Of a DNA stretch of 7,223 bases, positions 1 to 6,127 are shown one piece after another (position 1 is the stretch's first letter; every line of letters begins with the position of its first letter). Both the position numbers and the translations under genes were made by a program. Below the pieces are notes generated by a model that searched no databases, was not told the DNA's origin, and saw only the letters and a program-made list of their open reading frames with translations. The stretch is from Clostridium sp. CAG:762 (GTDB taxonomy: Bacteria; Bacillota_I; Bacilli_A; RF39; UBA660): NCBI GenBank assembly GCA_000432575.1, contig HF996816.1:5476-12698 (forward strand), read 5' to 3'.

Positions 1-1175
1 AAGAAATGCAAATTCGTGAATACGTTATAAACAAAATAAAAAACACATATATAAATTTTGGTTACAACATAATAGAAACCCCAATCGTGGAACACATTGA
101 GAATCTAAGCAGTAACCAAGGTGGTGAAAACGAAAAATTAATTTTTAAAATCCTAAAACGTGGTGAAAAACTAAAAGAAGCAGAAGACACTGACCTAACT
201 GACAGTGGACTTCGCTATGACTTAACCTTACCATTATCAAGATTTTATGCCAACAATGCAAATAACCTATCATACCCATTCAAATCTATGCAAATAGGAC
301 CAGTTTTTCGTGCTGAGCGCCCTCAAAAAGGAAGATATCGCCAATTCACTCAATGTGATATTGATATCTTAGGCGAAAATAGCATCATGGCAGAAATCGA
401 CCTAATCACCGCCACAAGCACTTTACTAAATCAATTTCCCATTAACTACACCATAAGAATAAATGACCGCCGAATCCTATCATCCATGGCCTTATATGCG
501 GGATTCAAAGAAGAAGACATCGACAAAGTCTTAATATCACTTGATAAACTAGACAAAATAGGAGAAACAGGTGTAAAAATAGAATTACTAGCAAAAGGCT
601 TCGATGAAGAGACCATCCAAACCTATTTAAACCTATTCAAAAGAGAAGTAATAAATAGTCCACAAGATTACTGTGGAAATCTATTCAACGATTACCTAGA
701 AGATAATGTTATAGAAAACCTAGAAAACATAATAATTACAACAAAGAACACTTGCAATGCCAATATCATATTTGATCCAACCTTAGTAAGAGGAATGTCA
801 TATTATACAGGACCAATTTTTGAAATAGCAAGTCCAGAATTTCAAGGTAGTATCGGTGGGGGAGGCAGATATGATAAAATGATAAGCAAATTTATAAACA
901 TATCAACACCAGCCTGTGGATTTTCAATTGGCTTTGAAAGATTAGTATCAATTCTCCTAGAAAAGAACTTCAAAGTTCCTGAAACTAAAGAAAAATGTGC
1001 CTTTATCATCGAAAAAAATATGCCACTTATTGACATTCTAAAAGAAGCAAACACCTTAAGAAACCAAAATAAAATAGTTAAAGTAATGTACAGAAACAAA
1101 AATGCTAAACACCAAAAAGAAATATTACTTGAAGAAGGCTATACCAATATCAAAGAATTCTTTAATGATAAATAG
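1..1175 (+). CDS. hisS: Histidine--tRNA ligase (HisRS), 5'-truncated by the window edge
   Basis: Class II aminoacyl-tRNA synthetase that charges tRNA-His with histidine in the cytoplasm. The frame is open to the left edge, and the codon before the ATG at 6 is GAA. HisRS proteins usually have a short GT(R/K)D-type N-terminus before this point, so the ATG at 6 is probably internal and about 15-25 residues are missing. Counting that Met as 1: motif 2 with its catalytic arginine is at 101-123 (FRAERPQKGRYRQF, then QCDIDILG). The histidine-binding signature LVRGMSYYTG is at 260-269. Motif 3 is at 283-312 (GGGGRYD, then GFSIGFERL). QCDIDILG and RINDRRIL resemble the HisRS variant common in Clostridia. 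The catalytic arginines and HisA signature argue against the HisZ regulatory paralogue. The C-terminal anticodon-binding domain is short (about 60 residues rather than 90). A terminator follows 18 bases downstream. Confidence 0.95.
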   Translation, partial: EMQIREYVINKIKNTYINFGYNIIETPIVEHIENLSSNQGGENEKLIFKILKRGEKLKEAEDTDLTDSGLRYDLTLPLSRFYANNANNLSYPFKSMQIGPVFRAERPQKGRYRQFTQCDIDILGENSIMAEIDLITATSTLLNQFPINYTIRINDRRILSSMALYAGFKEEDIDKVLISLDKLDKIGETGVKIELLAKGFDEETIQTYLNLFKREVINSPQDYCGNLFNDYLEDNVIENLENIIITTKNTCNANIIFDPTLVRGMSYYTGPIFEIASPEFQGSIGGGGRYDKMISKFINISTPACGFSIGFERLVSILLEKNFKVPETKEKCAFIIEKNMPLIDILKEANTLRNQNKIVKVMYRNKNAKHQKEILLEEGYTNIKEFFNDK

Positions 1176-1190
1176 AAAAATAAATAATAT

Positions 1191-1219
1191 GTAAAGAAAG
1201 CACCCAGCTTTCTTTTTAC
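1191..1219 (+). terminator. Rho-independent terminator of hisS
   Basis: AAAGAAAGC (1193-1201) pairs perfectly with GCTTTCTTT (1207-1215) across an ACCCA loop, a 9-bp stem. The T-run TTTTT spans 1213-1217, partly as the base of the stem. It lies just after the hisS stop and just before the next promoter, so it separates the two transcripts. Confidence 0.85.
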
Positions 1220-1249
1220 TTATCTAAACACAAATATTTTTGATATAAT
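1220..1249 (+). promoter_or_regulatory. Predicted sigma-A promoter of the rRNA methyltransferase gene
   Basis: A perfect -10 TATAAT (1244-1249) is preceded by TGA, giving an extended -10 (TGATATAAT). The only -35 candidate is the weak TTATCT (1220-1225) with an 18-bp spacer, so the extended -10 probably carries recognition. The ribosome site AAAGGAG (1256-1262) ends five bases before the ATG at 1268, leaving a very short leader. Confidence 0.6.
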
Positions 1250-1267
1250 AAAGAAAAAGGAGTAATT

Positions 1268-2464
1268 ATGAATATAGGAGATAAATATCAAGTAAAAATA
1301 ATAGATATAGATACCTTTGGAAACGGCATAGCCAAAGTAAACAATATAGTCATCTTCATAAAAGGCACATTCCAAAATGAAATCATTGAGATCAAAATAA
1401 TTGACATCAAAAAAAGATACGCCATAGGTAGACTCATCAACATAATAAAACATAGTATTGAAAGAAAAGAAATACCATGCCCACATTACTATACATGTGG
1501 TGGTTGCAACTACTTACACATCTCTTTTGATAAAGAAAATGAATACAAAGAAAGCATCATTAAAAACACATTTAAAGATTATCAAGTAAACAAAATAGTT
1601 CATGGCAAACCACAAGAATATCGTAACAAAGTAGTATTTCATGTTCAAAACAAAGAAATTGGTTTCTATCAAAAACAAACAAATACCATCGTGCCGGTCG
1701 AAAAATGCCTTCTTTTAGAAGAAGATATCCAAAACATTTATAACCAAATAAAAAGAATAGAATTAAACCAAGTAAAAGAAATTACCATAAGAACAACCAC
1801 TACCCACGAAGTAATGATAATATTTGACGGTGAAATTACCGAAGAAAACATTGACTATTTACAAACCAACCCATTAATAAAATCTATTTACATAAAAGAT
1901 AAACTAGCCTATGGCACCCCTTACATCAAAGAAAAAATAGAAAACCTAATCTACACCGTAAACCCAAACTCATTCATGCAAGTAAATCATGAAATAATGC
2001 TAAAACTATATGACAAAATCAAATATTATGCCAAAACAGGAAGCAATTTACTAGATCTTTACTGTGGAACTGGGACAATTGGCATCTATTTAAAAGATAA
2101 TTACACAAACATCACTGGTGTTGAAATAGTAAAATCTGCCATAGAAAATGCCAATTTAAACAAAAAATTAAATCACCTTAATAACATTAACTTCATTTTG
2201 GGTGATGCCAAAGGCGTTATCGCAACAAAGTCTTATGACACAATCATTGTAGATCCGCCAAGAAGTGGCCTAACCAAAGACGTCATAAATAATTTATTAA
2301 ATAGTAATACCCAAAAAATTATTTATACCTCATGCAACTATAAAACATTAAAACAAGATTTAAACCTACTCGAAAAAAAATATCAAGTAATTGAAATAAC
2401 ACCATTTAATATGTTTCCAAGAACAGACAATATCGAATGTATTGCCTTATTAGAAAAAAAATAA
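1268..2464 (+). CDS. rlmD: 23S rRNA (uracil-5-)-methyltransferase, RlmCD/RumA (TrmA) family
   Basis: SAM-dependent enzyme making 5-methyluridine in RNA. In Bacillota the RlmCD type modifies 23S rRNA U747 and U1939; that specificity is inferred from the family. The 398-residue protein has a TRAM RNA-binding domain at about 1-60. Fe-S cluster ligands are C71, C77 and C80 (C-x5-C-x2-C, CPHYYTCGGC) plus C147. The VNPNSFMQVN segment is at 231-240 and the SAM-binding loop DLYCGTGTIG at 263-272. DPPRSG is at 329-334, the nucleophilic C356 lies in YTSCNYKTL, and the probable general-base E390 lies in PRTDNIECIALL. All catalytic and cluster residues are present, so it should be active. It is somewhat shorter than the roughly 455-residue Bacillus homologue. 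The start is fixed by AAAGGAG five bases upstream. It has its own promoter and converges with the ZIP gene, 13 bases between the stops. Confidence 0.94.
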   Translation: MNIGDKYQVKIIDIDTFGNGIAKVNNIVIFIKGTFQNEIIEIKIIDIKKRYAIGRLINIIKHSIERKEIPCPHYYTCGGCNYLHISFDKENEYKESIIKNTFKDYQVNKIVHGKPQEYRNKVVFHVQNKEIGFYQKQTNTIVPVEKCLLLEEDIQNIYNQIKRIELNQVKEITIRTTTTHEVMIIFDGEITEENIDYLQTNPLIKSIYIKDKLAYGTPYIKEKIENLIYTVNPNSFMQVNHEIMLKLYDKIKYYAKTGSNLLDLYCGTGTIGIYLKDNYTNITGVEIVKSAIENANLNKKLNHLNNINFILGDAKGVIATKSYDTIIVDPPRSGLTKDVINNLLNSNTQKIIYTSCNYKTLKQDLNLLEKKYQVIEITPFNMFPRTDNIECIALLEKK

Positions 2465-2502
2465 AAAAAGATACTAGTTAGCCTAAAGCAACATCTAGTA
2501 TC
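2463..2502 (-). terminator. Rho-independent terminator of the ZIP transporter gene, overlapping both gene ends
   Basis: GATACTAG (2470-2477) and CTAGTATC (2495-2502) form a perfect 8-bp stem with a 17-base loop. Read on the - strand the stem is followed at once by seven T (complement of 2463-2469), and a second T-run continues beyond. One stem arm and the loop lie in the last codons and stop of the ZIP gene, while the U-tract lies over the stop of the methyltransferase gene. On the + strand no T-run follows, so it should act for the - transcript only. Confidence 0.75.
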
Positions 2503-3278
2503 ATCATTACACTAAAACCAATTAAAGTAAACAAGGCCATAAGGTCTTTTTTCTTATTACTTTGACTCTCTGGTATTAACTCACAAACCACAACATAAAT
2601 CATAGCCCCTGCTGCAAAAGCAAGCAAAAAGGGAAGCATATGCCTTATCTTAATAACCAAAATAGCCCCGATAACCCCAGCAATTGGTTCCACAACACCG
2701 CTTAATTGCCCGTAGAAAAAGGCCTTTCTCCTAGACATACCCTCTCTTCTTAAAGGCAAACTAACTGCACTTCCCTCAGGAAAATTCTGTAAACCAATAC
2801 CAAGTGCTAACAAACAAGCCTCTAATAAAGAAGAAGATCCCCCAATATTATATGCCAAAGTCCCGAAAGAAACACCTACTGCTAACCCCTCAGGAATATT
2901 ATGCAAAGTAATGGAAAATATCAACATCAAACATCTTTTAAAACTACTACTTTTTGCATCCTTCTTCTTATTTATCAAATCAAATATCTTATCACCAGCA
3001 AACAAAAGCATACCACCTGAGAAAAACCCAATAAAAGCCACTAACCAAGCAGTCATTTTCAAACTATTAGCCATCGCAATTGAAGGCTCCAACAAAGACC
3101 AAAACGATGCCGCTATCATAACCCCTGCTGCAAATCCAAGCATTGCATCCATCACGTTCTTATTAACCCTCTTAAAGAACATCACCACCGCAGCACCTAA
3201 TATCGTAATTGCCCAAGTAAATAAAGTAGCAATAAAAGCCTGCCATACATGCGAAGCACTAACAAAATAATTAATCAT
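2478..3278 (-). CDS. ZIP-family divalent metal transporter (GufA/ZIP11-like)
   Basis: Integral membrane carrier for divalent metals, most likely zinc (iron or manganese possible); ZIP proteins normally move metal into the cytoplasm. From the chosen start it has 266 residues and about eight hydrophobic segments, near 13-35, 47-65, 77-95, 117-138, 152-174, 191-209, 215-232 and 246-264. The two signature metal-site motifs are HNIPEG (126-131) in segment 4 and QNFPEG (164-169) in segment 5, with CELIPES near 232-238. The loop between segments 3 and 4 is lysine/serine-rich and lacks the long histidine cluster of many ZIPs. Start: an ATG at 3290 would add four residues but has no ribosome site. The ATG at 3278 has a weak GGTG six bases upstream and matches the usual family start. 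The predicted promoter puts the RNA 5' end near 3288-3290, so 3278 is preferred but not proven. Confidence 0.9.
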   Translation of the reverse strand: MINYFVSASHVWQAFIATLFTWAITILGAAVVMFFKRVNKNVMDAMLGFAAGVMIAASFWSLLEPSIAMANSLKMTAWLVAFIGFFSGGMLLFAGDKIFDLINKKKDAKSSSFKRCLMLIFSITLHNIPEGLAVGVSFGTLAYNIGGSSSLLEACLLALGIGLQNFPEGSAVSLPLRREGMSRRKAFFYGQLSGVVEPIAGVIGAILVIKIRHMLPFLLAFAAGAMIYVVVCELIPESQSNKKKDLMALFTLIGFSVMMILDVALG

Positions 3279-3294
3279 ACTATTCACCATATAT

Positions 3295-3323
3295 ATTTTA
3301 TGAAATAGTGTAAACTATGTGAA
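3295..3323 (-). promoter_or_regulatory. Predicted promoter of the ZIP transporter gene
   Basis: On the - strand, -35 TTCACA (3323-3318) and -10 TAAAAT (3300-3295) are separated by exactly 17 bp, each one mismatch from consensus. Transcription would start around 3288-3290, giving a nearly leaderless mRNA. Its first bases either begin at the upstream ATG (3290) or place a weak GGTG before the ATG at 3278. Confidence 0.5.
3305..3318. promoter_or_regulatory. Candidate operator: ATAGT-N4-ACTAT palindrome in the ZIP promoter spacer
   Basis: ATAGTGTAAACTAT is an inverted repeat with 5-bp arms and a 4-bp centre. It fills most of the spacer between the predicted -35 and -10 of the ZIP promoter, where a bound repressor would block RNA polymerase. 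A metal-responsive repressor is plausible for a metal transporter, but the site does not match a Fur/Zur, MntR or AdcR box that I recognise. In AT-rich DNA a 5-bp-arm palindrome can occur by chance. Confidence 0.3.
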
Positions 3324-3329
3324 ATTTAC

Positions 3330-3358
3330 TTTAAAAAAAATCAAATATGCGGTATAAT
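3330..3358 (+). promoter_or_regulatory. Predicted promoter of the small-membrane-protein / S41 protease operon
   Basis: A perfect -10 TATAAT (3353-3358) sits 17 bp downstream of TTTAAA (3330-3335). A strong ribosome site AAGGAG (3369-3374) precedes the ATG at 3386. The promoter diverges from the ZIP promoter with only a few bases between their -35 regions, so a regulator bound at one could affect the other. Confidence 0.55.
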
Positions 3359-3385
3359 TAACATAAATAAGGAGATGTGTAAAAT

Positions 3386-3640
3386 ATGAGAACAAGAGAA
3401 AGTAGTGCTAGAACAATTGCTATTATAATAGTATGTATAATGATGTGGGTTGCCGCATTTTCAGTAGACAAAATTAGAGTTGAAAAATACAAATCAAAGC
3501 CTTGGTTCTGTTATCCCATCTTAAATAAAAAAGATAGTAATACCAAAACCTATTATGGAATATTTTATAAAGCAATAGTGGAAACTGATACCTATGGTAA
3601 TATCACTCATGTTTACCTTACACATTGGTTTGCAAAATAG
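3386..3640 (+). CDS. Small single-pass membrane protein of unknown function (84 aa)
   Basis: I do not recognise a characterised family. The protein has a short positively charged N-terminus (MRTRESSART), one hydrophobic segment at about 10-26, then about 57 residues that by the positive-inside rule should lie outside the membrane. That part contains KPWFCYP around C42 and an aromatic stretch YYGIFYKAIVETDTYGN. The hydrophobic segment lacks a lipobox cysteine, so it looks like a signal anchor rather than a lipoprotein. Similar small proteins with a KP-x-FC and YG-x-x-YK pattern occur, as far as I recall, as uncharacterised proteins in Bacillota. The gene has its own AAGGAG site and lies 16 bases before the S41 protease in the same operon. 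A role as partner, regulator or substrate of that protease is possible but unsupported beyond position. Confidence 0.8.
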   Translation: MRTRESSARTIAIIIVCIMMWVAAFSVDKIRVEKYKSKPWFCYPILNKKDSNTKTYYGIFYKAIVETDTYGNITHVYLTHWFAK

Positions 3641-3656
3641 AAAAGGGGGAATCATT

Positions 3657-4988
3657 ATGTTTAAAAAAAAGAATAATAATAAAAAAGAAACTAACAAACT
3701 AGAAAAAATCATTCACAAAATAAATATCTTTAACAAACTAAACAAAAAAGAAAAACATGTATTTAATTTTAAAGAACTATTAAACAAAATAAATATCTTA
3801 AAAAAAATAAGAATAAGTGAAACATTTTCCTATAAAGAAGTTATAGCCATTGTAATATTTTCTATGGCCATCGGAGGCTTGTGTGTTTTTTCACTTATGA
3901 ATGTCTTTACCAATGGCAATTATATAACCTTAACCAAAGATTTTAACAAACTAATAAAAACATATAACACTATAACTAGCAAATATTATGGTGAAATTGA
4001 CAAACAAGAATTAATTGACAATGCCATTGCTGGTATGCTTGCTACTGTATCAGATCCATACACTACTTACATTGATACAGAAACAACAGAATCATTTTTA
4101 GAAAGAGTAAAAGGTACTTACAATGGTATTGGTTGTGAAGTCTATGTTGACAATGACAAAAATATCACTGTTGGCAATGTCTTTGATAATAGTCCTTCTG
4201 CCAAGGCAGGTTTACAAAAAGGCGATATCATCTTAGAAGTAGATGGCAAAAATTACGAAGGAAAAAAATCAACCGACGTATCCAATTACATAAAAAAAGC
4301 AAATGGTACCATTACCTTAAAAATAAAAAGAAATGATGAAGTCCTAAGCATCAAATTAAAGCCGAAAAAAGTAGAAATCCCATCAGTAAGCACAGAAATA
4401 TACGAAAGAAATAATAAAAAAATAGGATATATGTACATTTCCATATTCTCTTCGGTAACCGATACTCAGTTTAATAAAAAATTAAAAGAACTAGAAAAAG
4501 AAGGAATCACAGCACTTGTCATCGATGTTAGACAAAATACAGGCGGATATTTAGACGTTGTAACCAATATGTTAGATACCATTTTACCAAAAGGCAAAAT
4601 AATTTACCAATTAGAAGATAAAACTGGAACAACCAAAAAATATTCAACCAGTGAGCACAAAAAAGAATATCCTATTGCCGTATTAGTAGACAAGGTATCA
4701 GCATCAGCATCAGAAATATTAGCATCATCAATCAAAGAAAGCTATGGAGGCTATGTTGTAGGCATCAATACCTATGGAAAAGGCACTGTACAACAAACAT
4801 TTGACTTAGATGACGGAAGCATGATAAAATATACCACCCAAAAGTGGCTTACCCCAAATGGCAATTGGATTAACGAAGTAGGGGTAGAACCAACCGATAA
4901 AGTAGAATTAAAAGAAGATTATTATAACAATCCAACCGCAGATAATGATAATCAATTACAAACTGCTCTAGACTTAGTAAGCAAATAA
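3657..4988 (+). CDS. S41 carboxyl-terminal processing protease (CtpA/CtpB-like) with long charged N-terminus
   Basis: Membrane-anchored serine protease of the C-terminal processing (Tsp/Prc) family, cutting envelope protein substrates outside the membrane. The 443-residue protein has a lysine/asparagine-rich cytoplasmic N-terminus (1-59) and a transmembrane helix at about 60-83. A PDZ domain lies at about 150-235 (NGIGCEVYVD, then SPSAKAGLQKGDIILEVDGK). The S41 domain spans about 255-415. Catalytic S350 (SASASEI) and K375 (TYGKGTVQQ) are 25 residues apart, as in Tsp and CtpB, and Q379 is at Lys+4, as in the CtpB triad. There is no C-terminal peptidoglycan-binding domain. The frame is open upstream to an ATG at 3594, but that would overlap the previous gene; AAAAGGGGGAA (3641-3651) fixes the start at 3657. 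The N-terminus holds an internal repeat (KINIF / KINIL). The substrate is unknown. Confidence 0.93.
   Translation: MFKKKNNNKKETNKLEKIIHKINIFNKLNKKEKHVFNFKELLNKINILKKIRISETFSYKEVIAIVIFSMAIGGLCVFSLMNVFTNGNYITLTKDFNKLIKTYNTITSKYYGEIDKQELIDNAIAGMLATVSDPYTTYIDTETTESFLERVKGTYNGIGCEVYVDNDKNITVGNVFDNSPSAKAGLQKGDIILEVDGKNYEGKKSTDVSNYIKKANGTITLKIKRNDEVLSIKLKPKKVEIPSVSTEIYERNNKKIGYMYISIFSSVTDTQFNKKLKELEKEGITALVIDVRQNTGGYLDVVTNMLDTILPKGKIIYQLEDKTGTTKKYSTSEHKKEYPIAVLVDKVSASASEILASSIKESYGGYVVGINTYGKGTVQQTFDLDDGSMIKYTTQKWLTPNGNWINEVGVEPTDKVELKEDYYNNPTADNDNQLQTALDLVSK
3716..3799 (+). repeat. 15-bp direct repeat encoding a repeated KINI motif in the protease N-terminus
   Basis: CAAAATAAATATCTT occurs at 3716-3730 and 3785-3799, a shift of 69 bases (23 codons), so both copies are read in the same frame. 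The protein shows KINIF-x-K and KINIL-x-K, each followed some 10-15 residues later by F-x-(F/Y)-K-E. This fits an old in-frame tandem duplication of about 23 codons, although the low complexity of the region weakens the case. Confidence 0.5.
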
Positions 4989-5050
4989 AAAGGAGTACTA
5001 ACATGATGTGAACCCAAAAAGGGAGACATCAAATAAAAGTAACTCCTTTT
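4983..5050. terminator. Bidirectional nested-hairpin terminator between protease and sortase genes
   Basis: The outer arms AAAAGGAGT (4988-4996) and ACTCCTTTT (5042-5050) form a 9-bp stem. Inside, GATGT (5005-5009) pairs with ACATC (5026-5030), and CCC (5013-5015) pairs with GGG (5021-5023) around an AAAAA loop. On the - strand the outer stem is followed by TTTTTATTT (complement of 4983-4991), a good U-tract for the sortase transcript. On the + strand the U-run is only TTTT, so termination of the protease transcript is likely weaker. The arms overlap the stop codons of both genes. Confidence 0.65.
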
Positions 5051-6014
5051 ACTTATATAAAATACCAACGAGCTTAGCGTGCAAAACCATCCTTCTCTTA
5101 CCACCATTATCACAAGTAGACAAAGTTAAAATCTTATCATACAAATTATAATCATAATTAAAATCAAAAACACTACGTTCCTTAATTGTATGAAGAAACT
5201 CATTAAAATCATAATCACTAAAAACGCTTCTAATATAATAACTCTCAGGCTTAATCGTATAAACAGAAACAACTTGCCAAATCGTATCACTATCAAACGT
5301 AGATAACTTCACATAATGATTATCATAATTATTAAACCAAGACTCCTTCAAAGTATCAAGTAAAGTACCAAAGAATTGACCTGTATTCAAATTGTGGGCA
5401 TAAATAATTGTATTCCTATTAAAATTAATCCATTCGTTGCGATAATCACCAAAAATCCATCCTAAATTAGTAAACCTCTTATTAAAATTATGACTCAAAT
5501 AATATTCATTATTAGTGGTTTGCACAAAAGGATAATCGATTTTAGTACCAAGTACTTTAATCCAACCAATAGTATCACTATTTTTTTCCTTTAACTCAGC
5601 TAAATCAGCACTCATAAAACTAGCATTAGATAAATTAAAAGAAGCACGTTCACTAGAAATAATAGGATTATTTAATTCCTCATCCACATCATTTCTCTTA
5701 TCTTCCTCAATTTTTTCTATAATCTTAGTAGAATTCTTAATATCCTTATCCAACATCGTAAGTTTTCTATTTTGAAATACCCACCTTGAAATTAAGAACA
5801 CACATACCAAATATACCGAAAAAGATAAAACAAAAATAATCTTATTAAAACGTTCCTTTTCCCATTTTCCCTTAAAAAGAAAAATAACACCCTTAATAAA
5901 ATATTTAGGAATAAAAAGAACAACCTCGATTAATCCCTTAAAAAACCATAAAAGAATTAAAAAAAGCAATTTAAATATAGAAATAAGACCTAAATAAAAG
6001 TATTTAAACATCAT
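5049..6014 (-). CDS. srtB: Class B sortase (cysteine transpeptidase)
   Basis: Membrane-anchored transpeptidase that cuts a sorting signal in a secreted protein and joins it to a cell-wall or other amine acceptor. The C-terminal domain (about 145-321) is class B in type. Its landmarks are IGWIKVLGTKIDYPFVQ (149-165), YYLSHNF (171-177), IFGDYRN (187-193), catalytic H207 (IIYAHN), catalytic C301 (LTLSTC) and R308 just before MVLHAKL. All three catalytic residues are present. The N-terminus is unusual: a first hydrophobic stretch at about 5-48, broken by lysines, precedes the usual anchor helix at about 58-80 and a charged linker (85-120). In-frame stops lie immediately upstream, so the start is one of two adjacent ATGs (6014 or 6011), behind GGAGG (6032-6028). 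No protein with a recognisable sorting signal is encoded in the window, so the substrate is unknown. Confidence 0.93.
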   Translation of the reverse strand: MMFKYFYLGLISIFKLLFLILLWFFKGLIEVVLFIPKYFIKGVIFLFKGKWEKERFNKIIFVLSFSVYLVCVFLISRWVFQNRKLTMLDKDIKNSTKIIEKIEEDKRNDVDEELNNPIISSERASFNLSNASFMSADLAELKEKNSDTIGWIKVLGTKIDYPFVQTTNNEYYLSHNFNKRFTNLGWIFGDYRNEWINFNRNTIIYAHNLNTGQFFGTLLDTLKESWFNNYDNHYVKLSTFDSDTIWQVVSVYTIKPESYYIRSVFSDYDFNEFLHTIKERSVFDFNYDYNLYDKILTLSTCDNGGKRRMVLHAKLVGILYK

Positions 6015-6046
6015 TTACTAACATCCACCTCCATATTCTTACAACA

Positions 6047-6055
6047 ATTATAACA
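6047..6055 (-). promoter_or_regulatory. Predicted extended -10 promoter of the sortase gene
   Basis: On the - strand TGTTATAAT is a perfect extended -10 (TGn followed by TATAAT). No good -35 is found at 16-18 bp spacing, so strength would depend on the TGn element. It lies 33 bases from the sortase start and is followed by the GGAGG ribosome site. Confidence 0.5.
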
Positions 6056-6073
6056 TAACTTTTAAAAAAAATC

Positions 6074-6102
6074 TTTAAAAATAGCAAATAATGTGGTAAA
6101 AT
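6074..6102 (+). promoter_or_regulatory. Predicted promoter of the Ntdp-type phosphatase gene
   Basis: TTTAAA (6074-6079), a 17-bp spacer, and TAAAAT (6097-6102) preceded by TGTGG, which matches the Gram-positive TRTG (-16) element. The layout parallels the promoter at 3330-3358. A strong GGAGG ribosome site (6116-6120) ends seven bases before the ATG at 6128. Confidence 0.55.
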
Positions 6103-6127
6103 ACATTCAGTTATTGGAGGAAGTATA

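Noticed and set aside
842..1099. 85-codon open frame on the - strand inside hisS
   Set aside because: Shadow of the conserved HisRS core, with no ribosome site or family resemblance.
1220..1486. 88-codon open frame on the - strand over the methyltransferase start
   Set aside because: It covers the promoter and TRAM domain of a well-supported gene; its Tyr/Phe-rich product reflects the complement of A-rich codons.
2911..3270. 119-codon open frame on the + strand inside the ZIP gene
   Set aside because: Antisense shadow of the transporter, with no ribosome site or recognisable domain.
3594..3656. Upstream in-frame ATG giving a longer S41 protease
   Set aside because: It overlaps the end of the preceding gene, lacks a ribosome site, and the added residues are not family-like; AAAAGGGGGAA before 3657 fixes the start.
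3521..3712. 63-codon open frame on the - strand across the small membrane protein and protease start
   Set aside because: It is antisense to two supported genes and the ribosome site between them; hydrophobic only because it complements A-rich DNA.
5003..5075. Possible 24-codon peptide if TGA were read as tryptophan (mollicute code)
   Set aside because: All tryptophans checked in the window are TGG and all genes read cleanly in the standard code, so there is no support for TGA reassignment; the frame also overlaps the sortase gene.
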